A stretch of DNA of 64,000 nucleotides from Chelonoidis abingdonii (GCF_003597395.2 NC_133769.1:51051749-51115748); one strand, 5' to 3'. Numbered from the stretch's first letter, positions 1-12,897 are shown. Numbers and translations are program-made. Notes: a model not told the origin generated them from the letters alone.

Positions 1-702
1 ATACTACTCAGATGAATATCTGTAGAAAGCATAAGAACATACTTTGTACTTGTGCACTTCAGTATTTGCACCAATATTGGCATTTTTCATATAGGGCACA
101 GCATCAAACAGCATGGAGGAATACTTCAAGCCCAAGACAAATTAGCTAGACAAGGGCTTGAGTAAACCCTTCACACCAAGAATCATTCACTTACCTGCAG
201 CTATGCTCCAATCCAAACAAGTTTTGAGCATGTGGAATCTCAGTGGAACTACTCACATGTTCAATTACTTTACTGGATCAGGGTCTTAAACTGCATCCAC
301 TATTTTGGTGATGGGAGAGGCTCATTTGTGATCTAGTAAAATGACGCTGACACTGGGTGCTAGAAAACCTGAGTTCTGGACTCCGACACACACAAGCTTG
401 GGGATTTGTCATGTCACCTCTTCATTCCTCCATAAAAAAGGGATGTTAATGCCCATTTTTGGTGTAGTAATGGTAGACATTAATAGTTACCCAATGCACC
501 CAATTTATCTAAGTTAGGCTGTCAGTTGTGGAGGGCAAGGACTGTTTTGTAAGTGATGTATACTTTGACTGTGCTATAAAAATGCTTAATAAAAATTTAT
601 ATGAATGGCATTAATATCAATATTAAAAATAACATGAGAAATATAGATTAGTAAATGCAGTAATGCACTTGGTATATTCTTACCACAGAAGAGGAACAGG
701 TG
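1..702. other. AT-rich DNA without a gene
   Basis: No long open frame, splice-bounded exon or recognisable repeat was seen. The composition is like the rest of the unique DNA in the window. Confidence 0.6.
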
Positions 703-1013
703 CTCTAGCTCAGGGGTAGGCAACCTGCAGCATGCGACCTGATTTTCAGTGGCACTCACTGCCCAGATCCTGGCCACCAGTCCGGGGGGGCTCTGCATTT
801 TAATTTAATTTTAAATGAAACTGTTTAAAAACATTTTAAAAACTTTATTTACTCTAGTAAACAACAGTAGTTTAGTTATATATTATAGACTTATAGAAAG
901 AGACCTTCTAAAAACATTAAAATGTATTACTGGCACTCAAAACCTTAAATTTGAGTGAATAAATGAAGACTCGGCACACCACTTCTAAAAGGTTGCCGAA
1001 CCCTGCTCTAGCC
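703..1013 (+). mobile_element. hAT-type MITE with 8-bp target-site duplication
   Basis: The element spans 711-1005 (295 bp). It begins caggggtaggcaacct and ends aggttgccgaaccctg, which are near-perfect terminal inverted repeats. It is flanked by ctctagct (703-710) and ctctagcc (1006-1013), an 8-bp target-site duplication typical of hAT transposons. It has no transposase and depended on an autonomous relative. A second copy with the same body lies at 15298-15593. Terminal repeats and duplication are seen directly; superfamily is assigned from the 8-bp duplication and the CAGGGG start. Confidence 0.88.
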
Positions 1014-1454
1014 CATAGCAATTAAATCAGCCATTGATTGAGATTTGCGCACCTAAAAATCCTTTAGGCACCTGTGACAAAGTTCCTAATCTACCTTGGT
1101 GGGTCCTGCAGTTATTGGCAGATTTGCTCACCTCAGTGATCTCCCCCACAGTCTGGGTCAACTCCTCCTGTGTCTGATCAGGAGTTGGGAGGTTTAGGAG
1201 GAACCCAGGCCCACCCTCTACTCAGGGTTCCAGCCCAGGGCCCTGTGGATTGCAGCTGTCTATAGTGCCTCCTGCATGACAGCTACAACTCCCTGGGCTA
1301 CTTCCCCATGACCGCCTTCAAACACCTTCTCTATCCTCACCACAGGACCTTCCTCCTGGTGTCTGATAATGCTTGTACTCCTTAGTCCTCCAGCAGCACA
1401 CCCTCTCCCTCTCAGCTCCTTGCGCCTCTTGCTCCCAGCTCCTCACACACACAC

Positions 1455-1554
1455 NNNNNNNNNNNNNNNNNNNNNNNNNNNNNNNNNNNNNNNNNNNNNN
1501 NNNNNNNNNNNNNNNNNNNNNNNNNNNNNNNNNNNNNNNNNNNNNNNNNNNNNN
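1455..1554. other. Assembly gap of 100 Ns
   Basis: Exactly 100 Ns are present, a conventional placeholder length, so the true distance is unknown. The gap follows a CA-rich run (cacacacacac) that may have broken the assembly. Open frames crossing it should not be trusted as continuous. Confidence 0.98.
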
Positions 1555-2427
1555 TACTCCCCAGCGCGTACTTTAGGAGGTGAGGGCCGCTTTACTGCCT
1601 GCTGCTCGGGCTTACCTCGACCGGGTCCTGCGAGAGGGCACGCCCCGTCACCCTCCACCCCAGGCACCGTGGACATTTTTATAGGGCCCCTGTCCCGTGG
1701 ACCCAATCGGCCCCCTCATCCTTTCACTGCCAGCCGGCTGCACACTCTGCAGCCGGTTCTGTTCCAGGCCGCGCCACGGAAACATCTATACATGCTCGTG
1801 CTCCACACCCTTCTCTACCTCACCCTCGTGTCCCGCCCCGATAACAAATGGCAGGACCTCCTGCCACCTCTCGAGGGTGAGAAGCCCCAGTGGGCCAGCT
1901 TATACTCTACTCTAGTCCCGAGGCCTGCCAAGGATGTCAGTTTGTGGCTCCTTCATGGGGCCATGAGCACAGACGTGTACTTGGCGCAGTTTACCCCTGT
2001 CCCCAACACCTGCCCTTTTTGTGGTATGACAGAGACCCTGGCGCACATTTATTTGGAGTGTACCAGATTGCAACCCCTTTTCCGGCTCCTTTTGAATATC
2101 TTATTGCATTTTTGATTGCACTTTTCCCCTCACCTTTTTATCTACACACTCCCCATCCGTGGCCCCACGAAGTCGCGGGATCTCCTTATCAACCTCCTCT
2201 TAGCCCTGGCCAAATTAGCCATCTACAACACCAGGGAGAGGAGGTTGGCTGATGGGGTTTCCTGCGACTGTGGGGCCTATTTCTGCTCCTCCATCTGTTC
2301 ACGCATCCGTGTGGAGTTCCTCTGGGCGGCGTCCACTGGATCCCTTGATGCTTTCGAGGAGCAGTGGGCGTTGTCTGGGGTTCTCTGCTCGGTGTCCCCA
2401 TCAGGTTCTCTTCGTTTAGCCCTATGA
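1555..2427 (+). pseudogene. Non-LTR retrotransposon ORF2 C-terminal fragment
   Basis: An open frame runs from the gap to 2115, where a single TGA occurs, and then continues in the same frame to a TGA at 2425-2427. The peptide has a CPFC..ETLAHIYLEC motif, a Cys2-His-Cys arrangement like the zinc-binding region found downstream of reverse transcriptase in L1/Tx1-like and related LINEs (zf-RVT type). A leucine-rich stretch and a second cluster (CDCG, then FRS/RIR-like residues) follow. No RT catalytic motifs are present, so this is a 5'-truncated copy. Clade assignment is uncertain; the fold assignment rests on motif spacing only. Confidence 0.6.
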
Positions 2428-2612
2428 CCTCACTCCCGATCCTGTTTTTTCATTCGTTGTCCCACGGAATTACTTGGTGTCCCAGACCTGTAGATCCTCC
2501 CTTTAGGCTGGGGGGAGGTCCTTTACAAGTGGGCAGGCTTTGCCCGCCCACCCCCTGGTTACCAATAGGACCAGACTCCTGTACCCCACTGGTCTGGGTC
2601 TGTCACAGCACC

Positions 2613-3256
2613 TTTGAAATCTCTGCTTTAGTCCCACTGCAGTTTATTTCCTTCCTCTAGCTAACTTCCTCTGTGACTTTTTGTTTCTTTCTGAACTCCT
2701 CTAGTCTTCCTCCTTCTATCCTCTTCAACTCCTTCCATCAAGAGGCATTAGAGTGGATTAAGACACAATGGAGCATGTCAGATGCCCTGCTCTCTTCACC
2801 CACATAGCCACAACCCTAATGAATATGCAGTGGCTCAGTGGATTTGCTCTACCCCAGTAGCAGCACAATGGATGGGATTCCCTTACACCGAACAGACAGG
2901 GAGAATGAGAGCCTTGACATTCCGAATGGAACTTCTGCTCAACAGCTCTTCTGCTAAATCTGCTGACTTGAGGTGTCTTTTTTCTTTAATTTCCTAAAAC
3001 ACAAAAACAAAAAATCACCAAAGTTCTATCAGAACGCTTACCAGACAAACAGTACTTTTAAAAAGATCACACGGAAACAGGAGATGATAATATATTATGT
3101 ACAGGAACTCTGTTATTGACCAAAAATAAATGAGTTGAATTTTATAAATTTTGCTTTTCAGAAACCAATGAACATGTGTTTATTTGCTCCTATTTTACTG
3201 ATCAGTAAATTAATAAACACACTACACTGATAAGCAGTAAGCATCAACAGCTATAA
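2613..3256. other. AT-rich DNA without a gene
   Basis: Nothing recognisable was seen beyond short chance open frames. Confidence 0.55.
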
Positions 3257-3261
3257 GAAGC

Positions 3262-4226
3262 TGTCATAAAGAGATAGCTAGGGGTTAATGTTTCTTTTAC
3301 CTGTAAAGGGTTAACAAAGGGAACCAAACACCTGACCAGAGGACCAATCAGGAAACCGGATTTTTCAAAGCTTGGGGAGGGAAGTTTTTGGGTGTGTGTT
3401 CTTTGTTCTGTTCTAGTGCTCTCTCGGCTCTGAGAGGATCTCTCTACCTTCAGACCTTCATGCGCTTTCTAATAGTCATTGCGGGTTTCCCCTTTAGTTG
3501 TTGAGTATTCAAGAGGTAGAATAAGTAAGGCATAAAAGGGTCTTTTTAGTTAGTTTTTGCTTATTTGTAATTACACTGTGTGTAGCAGTCTGTGCTTGGA
3601 CAATGCTATTTCAATTGTGAATTTCTTTTTTGAATAAGGCTGGTTATCATATGCTCATCCTTTGTGTCTTCTGTTCTAGATTAAGTACCAATGATCCGTT
3701 GGTATTATCTGTGCACCGTTAGTATACAGAGAACCAGTTTTTAATGTCTAATTTAGTTCTAGTTTTTCCATTTTTAATAAAATAAAGCTCTTCGTTTTTA
3801 AAAGACTTGTTTAGGAGTTTTCACTTTTCTTAGTTGAGGCTCAAGGGGATATGGATACTCGTCCTGTGCCCAGGGACTCAGCTTCTCTCAGGGAAAGATG
3901 AAGCTGTTACAGTATCTTCCAGGTAAGACCCAGGAGGGAGGAAGGCCTTGGGAGGAGGTAAAGAGGGAGCAAGGGAAGTGGGTTATATTCCCTATGTTGT
4001 GAAGACTCAAGGGAGTGGGTTATTTCCCTTTGTTGTGAGACTCAGGGCATCTGAGTCTTGGGGTCCCCCAGGGAAGGTTTTGGGGAGACCAGAGTGAGGC
4101 AGGCACTGAAATTCCTGTCTGGTGGCAGTGATATCAGATCTAAGCTGGTAATTAAGCTTGGAGGTTTCATGCTAGGATCTTATTTTCTGAACTCTAAGGT
4201 TCAGAACTGAGAAGGAAGCTATGACA
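3262..4226 (+). mobile_element. Solo LTR, 965 bp, 5-bp target-site duplication
   Basis: The segment starts TGTCATAAAG and ends GCTATGACA, giving TG..CA termini with a short inverted match. It is flanked by gaagc at 3257-3261 and 4227-4231. An AATAAA-type polyadenylation signal lies near 3776-3786 (ttaataaaataaagc). No gag or pol is adjacent, so this is a solo LTR left by recombination. An antisense copy of the same family occupies 32694-33561. Whether the parent was Gypsy-like or an endogenous retrovirus cannot be told from the LTR alone; the 5-bp duplication fits either. Confidence 0.85.
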
Positions 4227-4231
4227 GAAGC

Positions 4232-5205
4232 TATAAGAAAAAATAACTTAGCGGGTCCAAGAAATATTTACCAAGCAACACTATCTTTTAACGTAACTCT
4301 TCAGTCAATAGAATCCAAAGGGACGACATTACTGCCCTTATCAAACACTCAGGTATGTTAATGCCCATCAAGGTAACCTAATCAGTGTAGGTGTATCATC
4401 CAAACAGTTTCATGCAGCAATTGAAAGAGTGTAACTGAGAACTTGTAAATGTAGTGTGCTTCAGTCTGTCTATGGAACAGGGCAAAGTGTGAATGACAGC
4501 AGGCACCCTGCACTCAAAAAGCTACTGTTATTTTACATAAAATCACATGCTAACACAAGATTTTATTTGGGATTTAAACGTGCGATGCATAGAAGTAATA
4601 TTATATATGCATCTTTTTAGAGCTGTGAGAAGATTCTCATACAAAGGGCCAAAATTTCAAGCACGTTTGCAAAACATTCCTTGCAACACATGTGATCAGT
4701 GCAACTCTTTTTATACTTTCCTTCCCTCCGTTTCTCTGAGTATGCTCCTCCAATTGTTGTGTCAAGTTGAAATTTGGACTATAAGTGTAACCTTGGGTGG
4801 GCTAGAGTTTACGTCATGGCTCATTCTCCTAATTCCTAAAACACAACTCCCAAGAAAAGCACATGGAGCCTCGACATTCAGTCATTGAGGATTTTCAGCA
4901 AGGATTGCACAGGGTCAGCTTCCCCACAATCAACTCCAAAAAGAACAAAAAGGAATTAACTTAATTCTTAAGTAAGTACCAACTTTATAAAATCTTATAA
5001 CGATAAAAAACATGAATAATAATAACAACTTAATGACTTCAACATAACATGGCTACTTTATGATCCACACACATTATCTTCACAGTTGTACATGAACATA
5101 AATGAAGACAACAAATTAAAACTAAACAGGTCAGTCACCACAGAAACGCAGTGGGAAGTAACTCAGAGTTCCCAAAAGCTTAGATTGAGTTCACCTGAGT
5201 CTCAG
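4232..5205. other. AT-rich DNA without a gene
   Basis: Only short open frames without splice or codon-bias support were seen. No repeat was recognised. Confidence 0.5.
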
Positions 5206-5822
5206 TTACAGAATTTGAACACCCAAATCTGTAAGACTCAAGGCCGGTGCGACCACTAGGCGAACTAGGTGGCCGCCTAGGGCGCCAAGTGATTGGGGGC
5301 GCCAAAAAGCATGCCCAGAGGAGGCGGTGGAGTGGAGGTGAGCTGGGGCAGGGAGGTGCGGGGAGGGCTGCCTGCAGCAAGCAATGAGGAAGGAATGCAC
5401 AGGGACCACACCCTGCCCCAGCTCACCTCCGCTCCGCCTTCTCTCCTAAGCATGCAGGTGCGCTCTAATTCTCCTCTCTTCCCAGGGGAGGTGCAAGGTG
5501 GAAGTTTCGCCTAGAGCACGAAATATCCTTGCACTGGCCATGGTAAGACTATTGAGCCAAAAGCACTGCAACAACGTTTTTCCTCCACTTGCTCCATGTG
5601 CAAGTTCCACTTTGCCTCTCCCATTATCTGTTTCATGTGTGGAAATGCATGCTTCGAATCTGTCTCATTACTTGTTGTCTACATGGGAATACAGGCTTTG
5701 AATGTGCAACATATGTGAGAGCATTTGAACACCAGTTACAGCATTTGAACACCAAAATCTCTAAGTCAAAAGCACTGCAACAACATTTTCCCTCCACTTG
5801 CTCTGTGTGCAAGTTCCAATTT
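5206..5822. repeat. Two-unit tandem duplication, about 215-bp period, interrupted by a MITE
   Basis: The phrase gttacagaatttgaacacc near 5206 recurs as gttacagcatttgaacacc near 5733. The phrase gcactgcaacaac followed by a cctccacttgct stretch occurs near 5563 and again near 5771. After removing the 304-bp MITE and its 8-bp duplication from the first unit, the two units have a period of about 215 bp. The MITE is in only one unit, so it landed after the duplication. Confidence 0.7.
5239..5542 (+). mobile_element. hAT-type MITE, 304 bp, 8-bp target-site duplication
   Basis: The element starts caaggccggtgc and ends gcactggccatg, imperfect terminal inverted repeats. It is flanked by gtaagact at 5231-5238 and 5543-5550. 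The interior is GC-rich with no transposase frame. It is the second hAT family in the window, distinct in sequence from the one at 711-1005. Confidence 0.82.
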
Positions 5823-6355
5823 GAGAGGGTGGCGGGTATGGAAGGCGAGGGAGGCTGTGCCTCCCCAAACAGCCTTGTGTGGCCCCACCCATGCTCCACC
5901 CCTAGACCTCTTCCTGCTTCCCTGGCTATGCTGCAGGGGGCTTTTACCCCATGGCGTTGGTTGGGGCTAATGGGGGCCAGCCTGAGCTCCAGGGCTGGGG
6001 GAGGGGGGGCTGTGCCACCTGCCCTCCTGGCATTCTAGGGCTGGGGGGCAGCATTCGGGGGGGGGTCATGTTGCTGTCTCACCTGCCTGGTGTTCTGGGG
6101 CTGGGGGGGGGGATGCTGCCCACTCACCTGCCTGGCATTACAGGGCTGGGAGGGGAGGCCACACAGCCCACTCACATGCCCGGCGCTCCGGGACTGGGGG
6201 CACTCGGACGGCTGTGGGGTTGTAGAGCTGGCTGCTTTGCTGCGCAGAGGGGGTCTCTGGGCTCTAGCAGGAGGGGTGGGGCCTCAGACAAAAGGAGTGG
6301 TCCAGGTCAGGGGCTAGCCTCCCCGAGCCTGGGGTTCACCCGCTGGCCATGACTT
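5823..6355. repeat. GC-rich block with a degenerate minisatellite
   Basis: A motif of the type cacctgcc-tggcattc-agggctgggg recurs near 6018, 6080, 6125 and 6172 at about 45-60 bp spacing. Base composition jumps from AT-rich flanks to strongly GC-rich here. Open frames crossing it are repeat-driven and are not called as genes. It may be the interior of a further non-autonomous element, but no clean termini were identified. Confidence 0.55.
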
Positions 6356-6957
6356 GCTCATAAAAACCTCCAACTGGAATCTGTGCAGTCTCTTTCTCCT
6401 TCACACAGGTGACTAGTCAGCTAACTAATTAACCAACCAGTTTAAGTATTTAGATTTAAAAAGATTTAGTAGATTTAAAAAAAAAAAAAAAACCTGCTGC
6501 AAAATGCTTCAGTGCTGGGGAAAAACAGCCAGCTTTCTGCTCCCTGGCTCAGCTTCTTCCAACCCACACAGGGCACATTGGCTTTTGTAAAAACAGCTGG
6601 AGTCTGAGTCCAGTTACAGGGAACCTTTTGAGCATACCCCAAAACTACCACACCCAATCGCAGAAACTTCTGACTATGGAGTGCTAATTGTGCATCTCCT
6701 AGCAACAAGTGACTACTCATATCTCCCCCTTCCCTCCGTAGATCTCTTAAAGAGATACCTCCTTATTAGGCCCATGAGTTACATAAGAATTTCAGGAAAG
6801 GACCCTGGGTGAAATCTGGGACACACTGAAGTCAATGCCAAACTTTCATTAATGTCAATGGAGCCAGATTTCTTCCTATGTCTTTAACTTCACACCTTGT
6901 ACACTCTTGAATACTGTAAATAATAAATAAGAATCATGCCGCAATAGTCATAAACCA
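6356..6957. other. AT-rich DNA without a gene
   Basis: It contains a 15-base A run near 6478 and a short segment resembling old amniote interspersed repeats (a tcaatg..gtcaatgg arrangement near 6835-6865). No gene was seen. Confidence 0.5.
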
Positions 6958-6965
6958 ACTGCAAC

Positions 6966-7072
6966 TAGGGTGACCAGATGTCCCAATTTTATAGGGACAG
7001 TCTCGATTTTGGGATCTTTTTCTTATATTGGCTCCTATTATCCCTCACCCCCTGTCCCAATTGTTCACCCTA
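6966..7072 (+). mobile_element. Short MITE, 107 bp, perfect 8-bp target-site duplication
   Basis: The element begins tagggtgaccagatgtcc and ends ttgttcacccta. It is flanked by actgcaac at 6958-6965 and 7073-7080. A sister copy with the same body lies at 14329-14450. The 8-bp duplication fits an hAT-type transposase acting in trans. Confidence 0.88.
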
Positions 7073-7080
7073 ACTGCAAC

Positions 7081-10000
7081 TGTGTTGCTAGAAGCACACA
7101 AATCACAAATCTAGGTAATTTTTTATTGAATGCCTTTGGTAACTTAAAATAGGCCACAATATCAATTGGATTCTAGGATTCTGAAGTAGCCCTAGCGATG
7201 ACTCATTTGAAACAAGTAATAATCATATTACAAACCAGGGGAGCCAAGAAGCAAAGCCAAAGAGCAGTGAGGCACATAACAAAAACTTGACTTTTGTTAT
7301 AGTCCTCACAGATTCCATGTTTTTTTTTATTTTAAAAAGATCCATGACTTTTAACATTCTGGGATTTCTCTATATGAGTGGGTGGATGTGGCAGTTACAG
7401 TCAAGCAAACTTTAGTGAGAGCCTTGGGCTGCACAGGATACTATAGCAAGCCAGAGCTCCACAACAGCATAATAGTAACACAAAGAAATAAGCCAATGAC
7501 CTATCCTTGACAGTTTATTTTCCAAATGGGTCATGAGTTCTCACTTCCTAGCTTTTCCTGCCTCACAACTTTACACAGATAAATAGGATTTTAATATGTT
7601 GAGAGGCAGGATAATTTACAAAGTGCTTCCTTATGGCAACTCCCCTCTTTAAAACTGTTATCACTAACAATAAAAAATAAAAGTTTACTTAGGTACAAGA
7701 CAATATCAAAAGCATGAATTTTTACTCTCTTTCCCTTTCTTTTGCATCATGAAAATCATTTGCTTTTTACAGATCACTACCATGGGGGAGGGAGGGGGGA
7801 AATTGTCTTATATGTGGCTCAGTGTCGGATCCCGCAGCCCTCTCTCATGTTTGTAGTTGGTGGGACTACTCACATGTCTGAGAGCTGCAGCGATGCAGGC
7901 CCTCATTGACAGCTCTCCTGTTTGCTGTAAAAGGCACTACAGACAAACGCCTTCAGCACTTACAGTGAAATTCACCCCTGTGTAGGGGACAAGTACAAGA
8001 CCTATTCACAGCTTAACTCCCACTTACACCTGGATTTTTCAAAAGAGCTCAGCACTCAATACACTGAGCACTTTTGAAAATCTGACCAGTTATTTTAGGA
8101 GCCTAAATGGGAGCTGTGCTCTTTTGAAAATCTGACACTTAGGTCTTAAGTGAGACTTAAGCAGTGCATTGGCCTTGTGCTGATTTACTGCTCCAGAGTG
8201 AATTTCATCCTGAGGGGTTAAGAGCCATGGGCACAGCTCATTGCAATTGCTGTCATTTTCTTTTCTTAAACATATTTTGTTAACCTGGAAACAAGAACTT
8301 ACTATATTTCCACAGAAATGGGGTATACTTCTATAATCAATAAATACACTTCCATTTATGGTAAACTAGTGATAGCCCGAAAGTTTTGTTTTGCAGGAGC
8401 TGATACCACGCACAGAAACATCAATGGCCACCTGCTATTTTAGTTTTTGGTTGTTTGATTTATTGAGTTTCTCAGGTGCAGCTGGCAAGTACCCAACTTT
8501 TTGTTCATTGTTGACTTTGAGTTCGTGTCTGAAAGTTAATTTTCCCTGTGTATTCATGGTACAGCAGAGGATGCACAAAGACCAAGCCTTACTACTTGCT
8601 TATGAATGGGAGGGTATGTTTTTCTGTTTCCTTCACCAGCTGGCCTCTTTTAGTGTGATAAGCTCTGTAGGCAAGATGCCTGGTTTGCTTCAAAAGAATT
8701 AAATTAATTCTTGTTCATTTGGGGCCAGATTATCCCTAGCCTGTGGTCAGGTACACAGGGAATGGTAACAAGGAGTCTTCCCCTTCCAACAAACCCCCTT
8801 CTTATACCACCTGTGCTTTGTGGAGTGGAGGGACTAATCTCTCTGTAGGTCCCTGAGGGTGCAAATTGCCCCAAATGGTGTGAAAGCAGGGGCCAGGTCC
8901 CTCCTAGGGACAGCAGGTGTACAGCATCCAAAATCCCAATACCACTGGTTAGCTGCAGAAGTCATTGTGTCTCCACAGACACAATCCCCCTCACAGGTAC
9001 TGCTCTATGGCTAAAGGCTCCACGTTAGCCCTTGCCTGGTTCTGATAGCATTTCAGAAATGATAATGGGTCTCAACATTACCTGAAAGCTCAAATTCTAG
9101 AAAAAGAAAGACTGGGCCAGACTCTCAAAGGTGTACATCAATGTAGCTCTTAGAACTGGTCAAAAAAATGCCATCCAAACTTTTTTTTAAGAAAATTGGA
9201 GTTTCAACAAAATGAAAAGGAGTGAGAAAAGTGTGCACTTTCCCTAAATTTTTATTATTTGTCTTAATCTTCCCCACAACACACCAAAAATAGAATTTTT
9301 TTGGCCATATTTTGTTTGTTTTTCTTTTTCTTTACTTTTTTGGACAAATTTTTTTTTCCCCAATGACAAGTCAAAATTTTCTCCTGAAAATGTCAATTTT
9401 TTCTCCTGAAAATGTCAATGATTTTTATTTTATCATCTTTAATAGTTCCATTGAAGTCAATAAAGCTAATCTGATTTCACCATCTGAGAATCTGGACTCT
9501 TTGACTTTATTAGTCTCTCAAAATAACCCTAATCTGGGAAGAATTCAGTGCAAAAATAATAATCCAGTGAGGGCAAAATTCCCACAGACTTCACTGGTAC
9601 AGGATCAGGCTTTAAGTGCACAAAGAAAACATGGTGTATGTAACATTGCCAAGCAGTAAAAGATCCTACCACTTACTCCTGCATCTCCTACTCTGGTGTG
9701 TGACACCTTAAACTGTTAACATATTTTTTTTCTCCATCTATACTACTTTGAATAAGGTGAATGCTACAATGCCCTTAACTCTTCACCTGTTTTTATCCTT
9801 TCAGCCACATGCTGCTATCATGAATTATCTGATTTCTAAAAGCAGACAAATGGCTCATTTTGAAATAAAGCTGCTCAAGCTGTTGAAAACGTGCTTTCCA
9901 GATTATCAAGCTTTTTGTCACTTCATAGTTTAGCTGTATTGCATACAATCCATAGCCACAACCGAGTTTATTGTGCCTAAACTGAACAAAGGGCAGGGTG

Positions 10001-12890
10001 GCACAGCTGAACTAGTAATAGAACTCAGAGGTTTTTACTTCTAGGTCACCAGCTCAAATTCAGACAAGGTCACTAGTGACTGGAAGTGACAGATCATTGA
10101 AAACCCATCAGATGGTTATATGAAATTAATTGATGCTCACAGGCCAGATGTTCTTATTACAGAAAACATCACAACAGAGTTTGATAGATACTACTATTGG
10201 TTGACTCAGCGGAGAGAGTGAACTGCTTTCTCACCTCTAGAGATGGTCCTTGGAGAGTAGTTTAGAGCACACTGCCAGGGGAAGCTTGCACTGCTGCTAA
10301 CTGCGTTACACCTGTTTTGTTGCAAGAGGCTGTCGGACATCAGGGCTATCAGTCCATTACCTTTCACAAGCATTAAATTCACTCATGTTTTTAAAAAATA
10401 ATATTAACAGACTCATCAGAAGAATTCAAAATGACACATGCAGTCATGAGAAGTTGTGTCACAATACCACTAAAAGTAACAGCTGCAATAGCCCATTATG
10501 AAATATGATCTCTGCATAATAGTGCAATTTATATGTACCACTACTTCTAATATTCATCTCTTGGTTTTTTGATGCATTTTCTATGTAAGCTTCTTTTGGT
10601 GGAAACCAAGAAATGTATGTCTTATAATAAAAGGCGTTACTGATGTGTTCACTGAGGCTGGATTTAAGATCTAGCCTTCTTTAATAAGAGATACAATGGA
10701 ATACCTTTATTTGTACCTTTCATTAAATGTTAAAGGTAAATTTCTTTTCTCTCTGTCAAATGCAATTTTTACAAGCATCTTTTCATTTAACAGGTCTTCT
10801 CCTTTTGGAGTCATCTTACCAAAAAATGAAGGAAACTATCAGCACTTCCAATTCATTTAAATATTGCAAAGAGATGCTGCCAACATTTTCTCTGGACACT
10901 TCAAATCCTGAAAAGCAGAATACATAACATTTTAGCAGTTTTTCTTACAAAGTCCACTTCAGAAAGATTCCCTGGGGCTTACAAAAGTTGTGCATTTATT
11001 GCAGTCAGTTAGCGTCATTCATCAAACACACAATATAAACCATTCTGTTATGTGCCTTCAGTTTAAAGAGAAAAAGCAACAGCACAGAGATAATAGTACG
11101 TCTTGAAGAACATGCTTTTTAGTGCTTGGTTGTTCAAAAATGTAGTCAGACAAACAACTGTCACAGTAATTATTTATGATTAAAAATATGTGAAGGCTGT
11201 GGTGACTTTGCATTAGAAGTCTAGTATATGTCAATTGTTTTATTCATGATAAACAGATCGTTTAGTTGGAAAAATCCCATCTGCCTAGATATATCTCTTA
11301 TTATTTATGAGAACCATGTTTAGGAATGCAGGCAGAACATGTGCATAATTAATCCTGAAGAGAATTAGACATTGTTTGATTCACAGCTGAATGCAATTAG
11401 CATTAGGAAGTTTACATATGTTGGCATTAACACAGATTAGCAACTAAAGTGCTTGTTAAAAAATTTAACCTGAGGCTGCTGGAGCAGACCTCTCTTAATG
11501 ATGCTTTAAATGTTGTTGATGAAGTAATAATCAATTTTGTTTTATAAATAGTAAATCAAGAATTTAGGTCTAATTAGGAGTTCTACAGATCACTTCACTT
11601 ACATATCCAATGTACATGTGATGTGGCTATGAACTTTCCTTGAGTCTATTGTACAAACAGTTGTTAAGGGAAAGATGCAATCCCTTTTGTAGGAGGGGGG
11701 GAAAGCCACAGATGGGGAAGAATGAGATGTCTGTGATGAGCATTGACTCCATGCGAGTGGCACTTGAGAAGAGAATAGTTTTTCCTTCATCCTTCTAGAG
11801 GTTTTTAACTGAAGGATGGAGAAACAAGGCATTGTCTGCCTTTTTTAAAATATAATAATTAGATTATAATTCACCAACTGTGAAACAAAGTCCTCTAATG
11901 GAAAGGGAGGAGGAAGAGAGAATATAAGTGATGAAAATGAGGAGGCAAAGTAAAATTGAGCTATAATTGTTTTCACTTCAACTTTAAGAAGTTCAACATT
12001 AATTAAAATGTTTCTGCACCACTCACCAGCAGATTGGCACAAGACAGGACTAGCTAGAATTTGCAGCTGCTGACTGGCAGGGATGTCAATGAGACTACTG
12101 CCAGGAAGGCTGCAGTTTGACACAAATATATATATACATCCTAACGACTATTTCAATTAGGGCAAGCAATTCTTTTTCATTCAAGTAACAAGCTAATTCT
12201 TCCATTCTGGTAATAAAGCAATACTGCCCCAATGTAGCTGATGACTGTCTGAAAATTATTGTAAGGGGTGTCGCCATCATTATTTATGCTTTGGGTCATT
12301 TTTCTTCTCATAACACTCACATGCAGGATTTTATGGGGGTGATTTTCAAAGGTACAAATGACAATTAGGAACTTACCTCCTATTGAAAGTCAGTGGGAAT
12401 TGGCTGCTTGAAGTGCCCCTGCCCCTCGTGAATAAGTTTTCGATCCTGCAAACACTTATGCATGTGAGTACATGGTCGAGGGGGAGATGGACCCTATAGT
12501 CCCCACAATCCTCCCTTGCATATCAGTTACTCCGACAGAGCAGAAGGAGGCAGAAGAAATGGCGCTGAGTGAAAGCCTTGTATGCACTGCAGCCTAAGTA
12601 TCTTCCCATTGGTGCCTGCATACTCCTAATGCTAGCTCTACCTTGGATACTGAAGAACTGATCTAGCCTTGACCCCCTAATCACCCACCAACCAAAGAAG
12701 ACCCTTTGCAGCCAGCCTAGTGAGACCTGCTCACCCACCTCTTCCACACCAGCTGCAGATCTGCTTACCTCAAAAAAACGAAAGGGAACTCATTTCCCAA
12801 TATAACCACACAGACCACCAACAGAAGGGTGCTTCTCCACGCAACCCATGACCATACAGCCAGAGACTGCAGGTTATTGTGGAAGGGACT
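7081..12890. other. Long gene-poor stretch
   Basis: This is mostly unique AT-rich DNA. Short segments near 8030-8150 and 12340-12420 carry 'ttttcaaa' and 'cttttgaaaatctgac' phrases typical of old palindromic amniote repeats, related in style to the element at 13294-13471. The segment 8715-8935 has a repeat-like, more GC-rich composition. A frame at 10797-10926 opens after a tttcatttaacag acceptor-like site but has no other support. No gene is called. Confidence 0.5.
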
Positions 12891-12897
12891 TAAGTCT

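Larger units (their letters stand above)
1073..2607 (+). mobile_element. TG..CA-bounded element with LINE fragment inside
   Basis: The segment begins tgtgacaaag and ends ctgtcaca, and is flanked on both sides by gcacc (1068-1072 and 2608-2612), the 5-bp duplication expected of LTR-type integration. Inside lie a CT-rich stretch, a 100-N gap and an open frame resembling the C-terminal end of a non-LTR retrotransposon ORF2. An LTR would not normally carry LINE coding sequence, so this may be an LTR that received or captured a LINE 3' end. Alternatively the terminal match is coincidental and the body is simply a truncated LINE. The gap prevents a firm choice. Confidence 0.45.

Noticed and set aside
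3249..4239. 11-bp agctataagaa direct repeat as a target-site duplication
   Set aside because: The canonical 5-bp gaagc duplication adjoining TG..CA termini explains the LTR better; the longer repeat includes pre-existing local similarity.
10797..10926. Possible exon after a tttcatttaacag acceptor
   Set aside because: It ends in a stop with no polyadenylation signal nearby, no similarity recognised, and no upstream exon.
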